Assembly (NCBI RefSeq): GCF_033110285.1
Contig: NZ_CP136995.1
Span: forward strand, 1,984,001 to 2,048,000
Source: Ottowia sp. SB7-C50
GTDB taxonomy: Bacteria > Pseudomonadota > Gammaproteobacteria > Burkholderiales > Burkholderiaceae_C
Reading direction: 5' to 3'
DNA: 64,000 bases
Shown here in pieces: positions 8,087 through 16,942 of this stretch. Position numbers and translations under genes: made by a program. Each line of letters opens with the position of its first letter. Position 1 is the first letter of the stretch. The notes below the pieces were generated by a model. The model had not been told where the DNA came from. It made no database searches and was given only the letters and a program-made list of their open reading frames with translations.

Positions 8087-8112
8087 AAAAAGCCGCCTGC
8101 GGGCGGTTTTTT
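8087..8112 (+). terminator. Rho-independent terminator after the FKBP gene
   Basis: AAAAAGCCGCC, loop, GGCGGTTTTTT: a short GC stem extended by A/T pairs with a six-T tail. It ends the FKBP transcript 30 bases after its stop and isolates the grpE region. Confidence 0.85.
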
Positions 8113-8156
8113 CGTTGCTGCGGGGCCAAAAAAGGCAATTGCCATGGGTTTCCAGC

Positions 8157-8185
8157 CTTGAAAAGCCGGCTGATCGCAACCACAT
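8157..8185 (+). promoter_or_regulatory. Possible heat-shock (sigma-32) promoter for grpE
   Basis: CTTGAAA at 8157-8163 matches the sigma-32 -35 element exactly; 16 bases later CCACAT (8180-8185) is a weak -10. A better -10 word, CCCCATTT at 8195-8202, is 31 bases from the -35 and too far to pair with it. Position 48-76 bases before the grpE ATG is reasonable. Confidence 0.3.
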
Positions 8186-8232
8186 GCAAGCAAACCCCAT
8201 TTCCACACCGATCGTCATTCAACTGAACCTGC

Positions 8233-8802
8233 ATGCACGACCCCAAAAACCCCTACCCCCACCACTCCTTCGACCCGCCCATGAGTTCCGAGGAACTGGA
8301 GGCCGCGGCAGCCGCCGAGGCCGCTGAACTCACCGCGGCGCACGACAACGCGCTGGCCGAGGTGCAGGCGCTGAAGGCCCAGGTCGCCGATCTGACCGAC
8401 CAGTCGCTGCGCGCCCAGGCCGAGGCGCAGAACGCCCGCCGCCGCGCCGACGACGAAGTGGCCAAGGTCCGCAAGTTCGCCGTCGAATCCTTCGCCGAAA
8501 GCCTGCTGCCGGTCATCGACAGCCTGGAAGCGGCACTGAAGATCGACAACGCCAGCGCCGAGCAGTTGCGCGAAGGCACCGAAGCCACGCTGCGCCAGTT
8601 GCTGTCGGCGCTGGAGCGCAACAAGGTGGTTGAAGTGAACCCCGCGGCGGGCGCCCGATTCGACCCGACCGACCAGCAGGCCATCAGCATGGTGCCGTCG
8701 GAGCAGGAGCCGAACACCGTCGTCCACGTGCTGCAGAAGGGCTACACCATTGCCGACCGCGTGCTGCGCCCGGCGCTGGTCACCGTCGCGGCGCCGAAAT
8801 AA
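8233..8802 (+). CDS. grpE: GrpE nucleotide exchange factor
   Basis: 189 residues. An Ala/Glu-rich helix at about 20-75 forms the long coiled coil of the GrpE dimer. The C-terminal beta domain contains [20 protein letters not shown] and [21 protein letters not shown], the GrpE signature. It releases ADP from DnaK so that the chaperone cycle can continue. dnaK follows after 79 bases and dnaJ after that, the standard order grpE-dnaK-dnaJ. The start at ATG 8233 gives a normal length; the in-frame Met at 8281 is an alternative start giving a shorter protein. Confidence 0.97.
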   Translation: MHDPKNPYPHHSFDPPMSSEELEAAAAAEAAELTAAHDNALAEVQALKAQVADLTDQSLRAQAEAQNARRRADDEVAKVRKFAVESFAESLLPVIDSLEAALKIDNASAEQLREGTEATLRQLLSALERNKVVEVNPAAGARFDPTDQQAISMVPSEQEPNTVVHVLQKGYTIADRVLRPALVTVAAPK

Positions 8803-8813
8803 CGCGCCCCGCG

Positions 8814-8841
8814 CTTGAAAACCCCTCGCGCAACCGCAGCT
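8814..8841 (+). promoter_or_regulatory. Possible heat-shock (sigma-32) promoter for dnaK
   Basis: CTTGAAA at 8814-8820, then 13 bases, then CCGCAGCT, a partial match to the sigma-32 -10 (CCCCATNT). It lies in the grpE-dnaK gap, about 40 bases before dnaK's ribosome binding site (CGGAGAAC). A second promoter inside this operon would be plausible but is not proven. Confidence 0.3.
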
Positions 8842-8881
8842 TCAGGCTATTCCACTTCATTTCAGATTCACGGAGAACAAC

Positions 8882-10813
8882 ATGGCAAAGATCATTGGCA
8901 TTGACTTGGGCACCACCAACAGCTGCGTGGCCATCATGGAAGGCAACTCGACCAAGGTGATCGAGAACGCCGAAGGCGCGCGCACCACGCCGTCCATCGT
9001 CGCGTACCAGGAAGACGGCGACATCCTGGTTGGCGCGCCGGCCAAGCGCCAGGCCGTCACCAACCCCAAGAACACCATCTACGCCGTCAAGCGCCTGATC
9101 GGCCGCAAGTTCGACGAGAAAGAGGTGCAGAAGGACATCGGCCTGATGCCCTACCAGATTGTCAAGGCCGACAACGGCGACGCCTGGGTCGAGGTGCGCG
9201 GCAAGAAGCTGTCGCCGCCGCAGATTAGCGCCGAAATCCTGCGCAAGATGAAGAAAACCGCCGAGGACTACCTGGGCGAGGCCGTGACCGAGGCCGTGAT
9301 CACCGTGCCGGCCTACTTCAACGACAGCCAGCGCCAGGCCACCAAGGACGCGGGCCGCATCGCCGGCCTGGAAGTCAAGCGCATCATCAACGAGCCGACG
9401 GCCGCCGCGCTGGCATTCGGCCTGGACAAGGACGTCAAGGGCGACCGCAAGATCGCCGTCTATGACCTGGGCGGCGGCACGTTCGACGTGTCGATCATCG
9501 AGATCGCCGACGTCGATGGCGAAAAGCAGTTCGAGGTGCTGTCCACCAACGGCGACACCTTCCTGGGTGGCGAAGACTTCGACCAGCGCATCATCGACTA
9601 CGTCATCACCGAGTTCAAGAAGGAAGCCGGCGTTGACCTGAAGAACGACGTGCTGGCCCTGCAGCGCCTGAAGGAAGCGGCCGAAAAGGCCAAGATCGAG
9701 CTGTCGTCCGCGCAAGCCACCGACATCAACCTGCCCTACATCACGGCCGACGCCTCGGGCCCCAAGCACCTGAACATCAAGCTCACGCGTGCCAAGTTCG
9801 AAAGCCTGGTCGAGGACCTGATCGAGCGCTCCATCGCGCCCTGCCGCACCGCCATCAAGGACGCGGGCGTGTCCGTGGGCGACATCGACGACGTGATCCT
9901 GGTCGGCGGCCAGACCCGCATGCCCAAGGTGCAGGACAAGGTGAAGGAGTTCTTCGGCAAGGAGCCGCGCAAGGACGTCAACCCCGACGAGGCGGTGGCC
10001 GTGGGCGCCGCCATCCAGGGCCAGGTGCTGTCGGGCGACCGCAAGGACGTGCTGCTGCTCGACGTCACCCCGTTGTCGCTCGGCATCGAGACCCTGGGCG
10101 GCGTGATGACGAAGATGATCACCAAGAACACCACCATCCCGACCAAGTTCGCGCAGACCTTCTCGACCGCCGACGATAACCAGCCGGCCGTGACGATCAA
10201 GGTCTATCAGGGCGAGCGTGAGCTGGCCAGCGGCAACAAGCTGCTGGGCGAGTTCAACCTGGAAGGCATTGCGCCCGCCCCGCGCGGCATGCCGCAGATC
10301 GAGGTGACCTTCGACATCGACGCCAACGGCATCCTGCACGTGTCGGCCAAGGACAAGGCCACCGGCAAGGAGAACAAGATCACCATCAAGGCGAACTCGG
10401 GCCTGTCCGAGTCCGAGATCCAGCAGATGGTGAAGGACGCCGAGCTGAACGCTGCCGAAGACCACAAGCGGGTCGAGCTGGTGCAGGCCCGCAACCAGGG
10501 CGACGCCATGGTGCACAGCGTGCGCAAGTCGGTCTCCGAGCACGGCGACAAGCTGGATGCCGGCGAAAAGACCCAGATCGAGGATGCGATCAAGGCGCTG
10601 GAAGAGGCGATCAAGGGCGACGACAAGGCCGCCATCGACGCCAAGACCGAGGCGCTGATGACCGCCAGCCAGAAGCTGGGCGAGAAGATGTACGCCGACG
10701 CAGCCGCGGCCCAGGGCGCGGGCGCAGCGCCGGGTGCCGGTGCACAGGCTTCCTCGGCCGCGGCCGACGACAACGTGGTCGACGCCGAGGTGAAGGAAGT
10801 CAAGAAAGACTGA
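8882..10813 (+). CDS. dnaK: Hsp70 chaperone DnaK
   Basis: 643 residues, normal length. The ATPase domain starts [19 protein letters not shown]; the phosphate motifs [13 protein letters not shown] and [12 protein letters not shown] are present, followed by the hydrophobic linker [15 protein letters not shown], the substrate-binding beta sandwich, and an alpha lid ending in an Ala/Gly-rich tail and the acidic [11 protein letters not shown] typical of proteobacterial DnaK. It binds exposed hydrophobic peptides in an ATP-controlled way with DnaJ and GrpE, both adjacent. No gaps or shifts are seen in the gene. An intrinsic terminator follows at 10851-10891. Confidence 0.99.
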   Translation: MAKIIGIDLGTTNSCVAIMEGNSTKVIENAEGARTTPSIVAYQEDGDILVGAPAKRQAVTNPKNTIYAVKRLIGRKFDEKEVQKDIGLMPYQIVKADNGDAWVEVRGKKLSPPQISAEILRKMKKTAEDYLGEAVTEAVITVPAYFNDSQRQATKDAGRIAGLEVKRIINEPTAAALAFGLDKDVKGDRKIAVYDLGGGTFDVSIIEIADVDGEKQFEVLSTNGDTFLGGEDFDQRIIDYVITEFKKEAGVDLKNDVLALQRLKEAAEKAKIELSSAQATDINLPYITADASGPKHLNIKLTRAKFESLVEDLIERSIAPCRTAIKDAGVSVGDIDDVILVGGQTRMPKVQDKVKEFFGKEPRKDVNPDEAVAVGAAIQGQVLSGDRKDVLLLDVTPLSLGIETLGGVMTKMITKNTTIPTKFAQTFSTADDNQPAVTIKVYQGERELASGNKLLGEFNLEGIAPAPRGMPQIEVTFDIDANGILHVSAKDKATGKENKITIKANSGLSESEIQQMVKDAELNAAEDHKRVELVQARNQGDAMVHSVRKSVSEHGDKLDAGEKTQIEDAIKALEEAIKGDDKAAIDAKTEALMTASQKLGEKMYADAAAAQGAGAAPGAGAQASSAAADDNVVDAEVKEVKKD

Positions 10814-10850
10814 CGGGTGCTGCGCGGCCCTGGCCCGCGCGCCCCCGTGC

Positions 10851-10891
10851 GCCGCGCAGATGAGCACTGGCATCGTCTGCGCGGCTTTGTT
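10851..10891 (+). terminator. Rho-independent terminator between dnaK and dnaJ
   Basis: GCCGCGCAGA (10851-10860) pairs perfectly with TCTGCGCGGC (10876-10885) around a 15-base loop, followed by TTTGTT. It should reduce read-through, so dnaJ may be expressed at a lower level or from its own promoter. Confidence 0.8.
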
Positions 10892-10920
10892 ATGTCGAGA
10901 GTGGAAATCGAGAATCCCTG

Positions 10921-12045
10921 ATGGCCAAGCGCGATTACTACGAAGTTCTGGGCGTGCCCAAGAACGCGTCCGATGACGAGATCAAGAAGGCATACCGCAA
11001 GCTGGCGATGAAGTATCACCCGGACCGCAACCAGGGTGACGCGCAAACCGCCGAGCTGAAGTTCAAGGAGGCCAAGGAAGCCTACGAGATGCTGTCGGAC
11101 CCGCAGAAGAAGGCGGCGTACGACCAGTACGGCCATGCCGGCGTGGACCCCAACATGCGCGGCGGCCCGGACGGTTTTGGCGGTTTTGCCGAGGCCTTCG
11201 GCGACATCTTCGGCGACATCTTCGGCCAGCAGCGCGGTGGCCGGGGCGGCCAGCAGATCTACCGCGGCGCCGACCTCAGCTACGCCATGGAAGTGACGCT
11301 GGAAGAAGCGGCCGCCGGCAAGGACGCGCAGATTCGCATCCCCAGCTGGGACGAGTGCGAGACCTGCCACGGCAGCGGCGCCAAGGCGGGCACCAGCGCC
11401 ACCACCTGCGGCACTTGCCACGGCCAGGGCGTGGTGCAGATGCGCCAGGGCTTCTTCAGCGTGCAGCAGACCTGCCCCCATTGCCGCGGCAAGGGCAAGA
11501 TCATCAAGGACCCCTGCGGCACCTGCCATGGACAGGGCAAGGTCAAGCAGCAGAAGACGCTGGAAGTGAAGATTCCGGCCGGCATCGACGACGGCATGCG
11601 CATCCGCTCAGCCGGCAACGGCGAGCCGGGCACCAACGGCGGCCCGCCGGGCGACCTCTTCATAGAGATTCGCCTGAAGAAGCATGACATCTTCGAGCGC
11701 GACGGCGACGACCTTCACTGCGTGGTGCCGATCAGCTTTGCCGCAGCCGCGCTGGGCGGCGAAATCGAGGTGCCCACGCTGAACGGCAAGGCCGCCATCG
11801 ACATTCCCGACGGCACGCAGGCCGGCAAGCAGTTCCGCCTGCGCGGCAAGGGCATCCGGGGCGTTCGTTCGTCGTATCCGGGCGACCTGTACTGCCACAT
11901 CAGCATCGAGACGCCGGTGAAGCTGACCGAACACCAGCGCAAGCTGCTGAAAGAGTTCGACGAGTCGCTGAAAAAAGGCGGGGCCAAGCATTCGCCCAGC
12001 ACCGAGAGCTGGACGGATCGGCTCAAGAGCTTCTTTGGAGCGTGA
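10921..12045 (+). CDS. dnaJ: Hsp40 co-chaperone DnaJ
   Basis: 374 residues. The J domain occupies residues 1-70 with the HPD tripeptide at 33-35 that triggers DnaK ATP hydrolysis. A Gly/Phe-rich segment follows ([20 protein letters not shown]). The zinc region has four CxxCxGxG repeats: [24 protein letters not shown] and CGTCHGQG. The C-terminal substrate-binding domain and the dimerisation end ([16 protein letters not shown]) are intact. All parts of a class I DnaJ are present. It delivers substrates to DnaK. Confidence 0.99.
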   Translation: MAKRDYYEVLGVPKNASDDEIKKAYRKLAMKYHPDRNQGDAQTAELKFKEAKEAYEMLSDPQKKAAYDQYGHAGVDPNMRGGPDGFGGFAEAFGDIFGDIFGQQRGGRGGQQIYRGADLSYAMEVTLEEAAAGKDAQIRIPSWDECETCHGSGAKAGTSATTCGTCHGQGVVQMRQGFFSVQQTCPHCRGKGKIIKDPCGTCHGQGKVKQQKTLEVKIPAGIDDGMRIRSAGNGEPGTNGGPPGDLFIEIRLKKHDIFERDGDDLHCVVPISFAAAALGGEIEVPTLNGKAAIDIPDGTQAGKQFRLRGKGIRGVRSSYPGDLYCHISIETPVKLTEHQRKLLKEFDESLKKGGAKHSPSTESWTDRLKSFFGA

Positions 12046-12198
12046 GGCGAGCGACCGAATTTCGGCTGTACCCGGGCCGGTAGTTGTTGCGTGGCATTAG
12101 ACTGACGGCCGGCTGCATGGGCGGATTCACCCCTTGGCCGTCCTCGCACCTCGCTGTTGACCCGAAAGACATCCACGTGAAGCCGCCCCGCTTCCTCG

Positions 12199-12286
12199 TC
12201 ATTCCCGCGAAGGCGGGAATGCACAGTCGCTGCCCTCAGCCTTGCCGGTGGAGCCATGGATTCCCGCCTGCGCGGGAGTGACAGTC
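12199..12286. repeat. REP-like element (family C), copy 1
   Basis: Starts CGTCATTCCCGCGAAGGCGG and ends GGATTCCCGCCTGCGCGGGA, two hairpins in inverse orientation about 45 bases apart. This kind of element is widespread in Proteobacteria. It lies between dnaJ and the phosphoethanolamine transferase gene; the rest of the gap (12046-12198) shows no gene or clear terminator. A second pair is at 49079-49166. Confidence 0.75.
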
Positions 12287-12310
12287 TTCCAAGTCGTTTG
12301 ATTTCGCACG

Positions 12311-14020
12311 GTGCCTTTCTCCCCTGCCCCCACGTTGCCTGACCGGCGCCGCTCGTTCGGCCGAATGGGCGGTGGGCGGGACGCAGCGTGGTCGATGCGG
12401 CCGGCCACGTTGGTGCTCCTGGTCACGCTGTGGATCGCCACCATCGGCAACGTGGCGCTGTGGCGTGCCATGGCCGCCCTGCCGGAACTGGCCGACGGTC
12501 GCGGCCTGGCCTTCATGGTCGCTTTTGGCGTGGGCGTGGCCGCGCTGACGGCCCTGCCGCTGGCGCTGCTGGCCTGGCGCTGGACGCTGAAGCCCGTGCT
12601 GGTGCTGTTCTTGCTGGCGGCCGCGGGCGGCGCCTTCTTCATGGTCAGCTACGGCATCGTCATCGACCGCACCATGATGATCAACGTGCTGCTGACCGAC
12701 TCGCGCGAAGCGCGCGACCTGCTCAGCCCGCAGCTGTTCGGGGTGCTGGCCGTGCTCGGCGTGGTGCCTGCACTGGCGGTGTGGCGTGCCCCGGTGCGCT
12801 GGGCCACTCCCGGTCGGCAGGCCTTTCACAACCTGGCGCTGGCCTTGCTGGCCGTGGCGGTGGTGGTGGCGTCGGCGGGCCTGTTCTTTCGCGACCTGTC
12901 GTCGACCATGCGCAACCACACACAGCTGCGCTTTCTCATCAACCCGCTCAATTCGTTCTACGCGCTGGCCATCATCGGGCAACAGCCGGTCCAACGCAGC
13001 GGCGTGGCCGTGCTACCCCTCGGCGAAGATGCGCAGCTGAAGCCACCCGCCACCGGCGCCAAGCCACCGCTGGTGGTCATGGTGCTGGGCGAAACCGCCC
13101 GCGCCGACCACCTTGGTCTGAACGGCTACGCGCGTGACACCACGCCGCGCCTGGCGCGTGAAAACGTCGCCAGCCTGCGCAATGTGTGGTCCTGCGGCAC
13201 CAACACGGCGGCGTCGGTGCCTTGCATGTTCTCTCACCTGGGGCGCGAGGCGTTCGAAAGCCGGGACGCCAACACCGAAGGCCTGGTCGACGTGCTGCAA
13301 CGCGCCGGCTATGGCGTGCTGTGGCTGGACAACCAGGCGGGCGGTTGCAAGGGCGTGTGCGACCGCGTACCCAAGGTCGATTACAAGCAGCTGCACGCCG
13401 CCGCTCCCGACCTGTGCAGCGGGGACGAGTGCTTTGATGAAGTCATGCTGCGCGGTCTGGACGAGCGCATCGCGGCCTTGCCGGCCGAGCGGCGCGCCCG
13501 CGGTGTGGTGGTGTTCATGCACCAGATGGGCAGCCACGGCCCGGCCTACTACAAGCGCACACCGGCCGCGCACAAGCGGTTCACGCCCGAGTGCACGACC
13601 AATGCCTTGCAGCAGTGCCCGCGCGAGCAGGTGGTCAACGCGTACGACAACACCATCCTGTACACCGACCATTTCCTGGCGCAGGCCATTGACTGGATGC
13701 GCACGCACGACGCAGCTTCGGCCACGGCGCTGGTGTATCTGTCCGACCACGGCGAATCGCTGGGTGAGAACAACCTGTACCTGCACGGTCTGCCCTACCG
13801 GATGGCGCCCGATGTGCAAAAGCGCGTCCCTTGGGTCACCTGGCTGTCACCGCGGTTCGAGCAGCAAAGTGGTGTCACGGTGGCGTGCCTGAAGGCCAAG
13901 GCCGATGAACGAGCGTCGCACGACCATTACTTCCACACCGCGCTGGGCCTGCTGGGCGTGCAGACGCAGGTGTATCGACCCCAGCTTGATCTGAGCGCCA
14001 GCTGCCGCGCGGCCGGCTGA
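12311..14020 (+). CDS. eptA: Lipid A phosphoethanolamine transferase (EptA/MCR family)
   Basis: 569 residues. Five hydrophobic helices lie within residues 31-195, then a periplasmic alkaline-phosphatase-like domain. Catalytic parts seen: VLGETARADH with the metal-binding Glu261, CGTNTAASVPCMFSHLGR with the nucleophile Thr299, and LSDHGESLGE with the metal-binding Asp-His pair. Cysteines are arranged as in the disulphide-stabilised EptA proteins. The enzyme moves phosphoethanolamine from phosphatidylethanolamine to lipid A in the inner membrane, lowering surface negative charge. The GTG at 12311 is used; the Met at residue 29 (MRPATLVLL), just before the first helix, is an equally likely start. 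It stands alone, convergent with the DUF1854 gene. Confidence 0.9.
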   Translation: MPFSPAPTLPDRRRSFGRMGGGRDAAWSMRPATLVLLVTLWIATIGNVALWRAMAALPELADGRGLAFMVAFGVGVAALTALPLALLAWRWTLKPVLVLFLLAAAGGAFFMVSYGIVIDRTMMINVLLTDSREARDLLSPQLFGVLAVLGVVPALAVWRAPVRWATPGRQAFHNLALALLAVAVVVASAGLFFRDLSSTMRNHTQLRFLINPLNSFYALAIIGQQPVQRSGVAVLPLGEDAQLKPPATGAKPPLVVMVLGETARADHLGLNGYARDTTPRLARENVASLRNVWSCGTNTAASVPCMFSHLGREAFESRDANTEGLVDVLQRAGYGVLWLDNQAGGCKGVCDRVPKVDYKQLHAAAPDLCSGDECFDEVMLRGLDERIAALPAERRARGVVVFMHQMGSHGPAYYKRTPAAHKRFTPECTTNALQQCPREQVVNAYDNTILYTDHFLAQAIDWMRTHDAASATALVYLSDHGESLGENNLYLHGLPYRMAPDVQKRVPWVTWLSPRFEQQSGVTVACLKAKADERASHDHYFHTALGLLGVQTQVYRPQLDLSASCRAAG

Positions 14021-14051
14021 ACGGGTGGGTTGCGGCCCTGGCGCCGTCGCC

Positions 14052-14528
14052 CTACAGGAACCGGTCGAGCAGCTTGCGGCTGTGCTTGTCCATCTCCATC
14101 AGATCGCGGATCAGGTATTGCACGCCGTGCGCGTCGTTGACGATCAGCAGCCCCGGCCCCAGGCGCCGAATGTCTTCCTCGCCCTTGAGGACGAAGCTGG
14201 TCGGCCCACGGTCGGTTTCCACGACCCAGGTGCTGGGCGTGGCAAAGCTGCTGACGGATTTCAGGCTGCGCAGCACGGGCATGAATTCGCGCTGCTCCAG
14301 CGCTTCGGACAGCAGCGCCTGCTCCGCTGCGGGCAGCGCGCTCAGCCTTGGGACCCAGGCCAGTTCGTGGCCATCGGTGTCGACCAGGCTGACGCCTTCG
14401 TCGGGCGCCGCGATGGGAAAGGCGCGCACCGCCACCACGCCGATGTGCTCGTTGCCCTGCGCATCGGTCAGCACCAGGCGCCCGAACGCGTCACGGCGCA
14501 ACCCGAAAACGATGCTCGCCGCGCTCAT
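14052..14528 (-). CDS. DUF1854 protein of the cyanophycin locus
   Basis: 158 residues, no signal peptide or membrane segment. It matches the DUF1854 family: a beta-rich start (ASIVFGLRRDAFGRLVL), PIAAPDEGVSLVDTDGHELAW, a central REFMPVLRSLKSVSSFATPS and LLIVNDAHGVQYLIRDL near the end. This family regularly accompanies cyanophycin synthetases in Betaproteobacteria and carries no known activity. Its ATG overlaps the stop of the ABC transporter gene (ATGA, 14525-14528), so the two are translationally coupled and probably work together. The two convergent genes here end only 31 bases apart. Confidence 0.85.
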   Translation of the reverse strand: MSAASIVFGLRRDAFGRLVLTDAQGNEHIGVVAVRAFPIAAPDEGVSLVDTDGHELAWVPRLSALPAAEQALLSEALEQREFMPVLRSLKSVSSFATPSTWVVETDRGPTSFVLKGEEDIRRLGPGLLIVNDAHGVQYLIRDLMEMDKHSRKLLDRFL

Positions 14529-16859
14529 TTGTGCTCCTCCTTCAGCCCGGCCGCGGGGTCGACTTCGGCCTCACGGTCGATGAGCGGCGCGGTCGGCAAG
14601 GCCGGCGGGGGCGCGGGCGGATCTTCCGTGACCAGCATGCGGTCGCGTTCGGCCTTTTCCTGCCGCGCCTGCGCTTCGTACAAACGCCAGTACGCGCCGC
14701 GGTGGGCCATCAACTGGTCGTGCGTGCCCTCTTCCACCTTGAGTCCCTTGTCCATCACCACCAGCCGGTCGGCCTTGCGCAGGGTGGACAGGCGGTGCGC
14801 GATGGCGATGGTGGTGCGCCCGCGCACCAGGTTGTCGAGCGCCTTCTGGATCTCGCGCTCGGTCTCGGTGTCGACCGACGCCGTCGCTTCGTCGAGGATC
14901 AGGATGCGCGGGTCGATCAGCAGCGCGCGGGCAATGCTGATGCGCTGGCGCTCGCCGCCCGACAGCCCCTGGCCGCGCTCGCCCACCAGCGAGTCGTAGC
15001 CCTGCGGCAACCGCAGGATGAATTCGTGCGCGTGCGCGGCCCGTGCGGCCGCGACGATCTCCTCGCGCGTGGCGTCAGGCTTGCCGTAGGCGATGTTTTC
15101 GGCGATGGTGCCGAAAAACAGGAAAGGCTCCTGCAGCACCAGCCCCACGTGGCGCCGATAGTCGGCCACGCGCACCTGCCGCAGGTCGACGCCGTCCACC
15201 AGGATGGCGCCCTGCGTCACGTCGTAGAAGCGGCAGATCAGGTTGACCAGCGTGCTCTTGCCCGAGCCCGAATGACCGACCAGGCCAATCATTTCGCCCG
15301 GCTCGATGGTCAGGTCCAGCCCCCGGATGACCGAACGGTTGCCGTAGCGCAGCGCCGCGTTGCGCACTTCGATGCGGCCTTCCACCCGATTCAGCGCCAC
15401 CGGGTTCCTGGGCTCGGGTACGCTGGATTCGTGGTCCAGAATCTCGAAGATGCGCTTGGTCGCCGACGCCGCCTTCTGGGTGACCGACACGATGCGGCTC
15501 ATCGAATCCAGCCGGCTGTAAAAGCGTCCGATGTAGGCGATGAAGGCGGTCAGCACACCGACCGTGATCTGCCCGCGGCTGACCAGCCAGATGCCGGCCG
15601 CCCACACCACCAGCAGCCCGATCTCGGTCAGCAGCGTGACGGTGGGCGAAAACAGCGACCACAGCTTGTTCAGCTTGTCGTTGACCGCTAGGTTGTAGCG
15701 GTTGGCCTCTTTGAAACGGCCAGCCTCGCGCTCTTCCTGCGCGAAGGCCTTGACCACGCGGATGCCGGGTATGGTGTCGGCCAGGACGTTGGTCACCTCG
15801 CTCCAAACCCGGTCGATCTTCTCAAAGCCGGTACGTAGTCGGTCGCGCACCACGTGGATCAGCCAGGCAATGATCGGCAGCGGCACCAGGGTGACCATGG
15901 CCAGCGTCGGGTCGATGGAGAACAGGATCACCGCCGTCATGCCGATCATCAGCACATCGGTCGCAAAGTCGAGCAGATGCAGGGACAGGAAGACGTTGAT
16001 GCGATCCGTTTCCGATCCAATTCGCGCCATCAGGTCGCCCGTGCGGCGGCCGCCAAAGTATTCCAGTGAAAGATTGAGCAAGTGCTCGTAAGTGCTTGTG
16101 CGCAGGTCGGCGCCGATGCGCTCTGACACCAGGGCCAGGATGTAGGTCTTGGCCCAGCTGAGCACCCACGCCAGCAGCGATGCGCCCAGCAGGCCCGACA
16201 GCAGCAGCGTCACATAGCCGGTGTCAATCTGCTGCCCGTTCTGGAACGGGATCAGCACCTTGTCCATCAGGGGCATCGTCAGGTACGGGGGCACCAGCGT
16301 GGCGGCGGTGGCCGCCAGCGTCAGGCAAAAGGCCACGAACAGGCGCCAGCGGTACGGCCGTGCAAAGCGCCACAGGCGAAACAGCGTCCAGGTGGACGGC
16401 GGCTTGTCCTCGGGCAGGTCCTCCGGCTCGTCCGCCTCGGGACCGATGGGCTCGTCCACCGGCACAGCCGCGGCACCCTGGGATGCCGCAAGCGCCCGTT
16501 CGAATTGGCCCAGCAGTTGCAGCGCGGCCGGGTTGTGGCCCAGCGTGAAGCGCCAGACAGCCAGTTGCTGCTGCGGATCGCGCAATTCGAGCGTGCCCAC
16601 GCCGGCATAGTCGTGGTGCGACAGCGACAGTCCGGGGGTCAGATCCCAGCTGCGCCATGCCGTTTCATCCGGAAACCGCGATATAAGCCGTTGATCTGTA
16701 ATGACGAGCGTGCCGGCCCCGAAGCGAAGCTGCCGATTCAGGTCAACTTCCAGCGTGGCCAGCACGTTTTCAGATGGGCGCAGTGAAACCCCTGCGGTGG
16801 CCAGTTCGGAATCCAGCCGAGCAGTCGGGCCGACGACGTGGGGGGGTGGCTGACGACAT
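14525..16859 (-). CDS. Cyanophycin-associated ABC transporter (fused membrane and ATPase domains), shifted near the start
   Basis: About 777 residues if the frameshift is corrected. An N-terminal soluble domain of about 170 residues (VDLNRQLRFGAGTLVITDQR) precedes a six-helix exporter domain (LFRLWRFARPYRWRLFVAF onward) and a nucleotide-binding domain with Walker A GLVGHSGSGKST, signature LSGGERQR, Walker B ILILDEATASVD and H-loop IAHRLSTL. It resembles MsbA-type exporters with an added N-domain. The best start is ATG 16859, but it is joined to the frame only if the G7 run at 16840-16846 is read as six; otherwise an internal GTG (VLATLEVDLN) is the first usable start. Divergent from cphA', 83 bases apart. 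The transported molecule is unknown; an arginine/aspartate-derived compound or a role in granule handling is inference. Confidence 0.82.
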
Positions 16860-16942
16860 GAATTCAGAAATACGGCGGGCCGGGAAAATGCCGAGACGGC
16901 GGCCCTTCGCAAACAATCATCGAGGAAAGCGAGCGCACTTCC

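Noticed and set aside
8157..8202. CTTGAAA with CCCCATTT as a perfect sigma-32 promoter
   Set aside because: The two words are 31 bases apart, about twice the allowed spacing; only a weaker -10 lies at proper distance.
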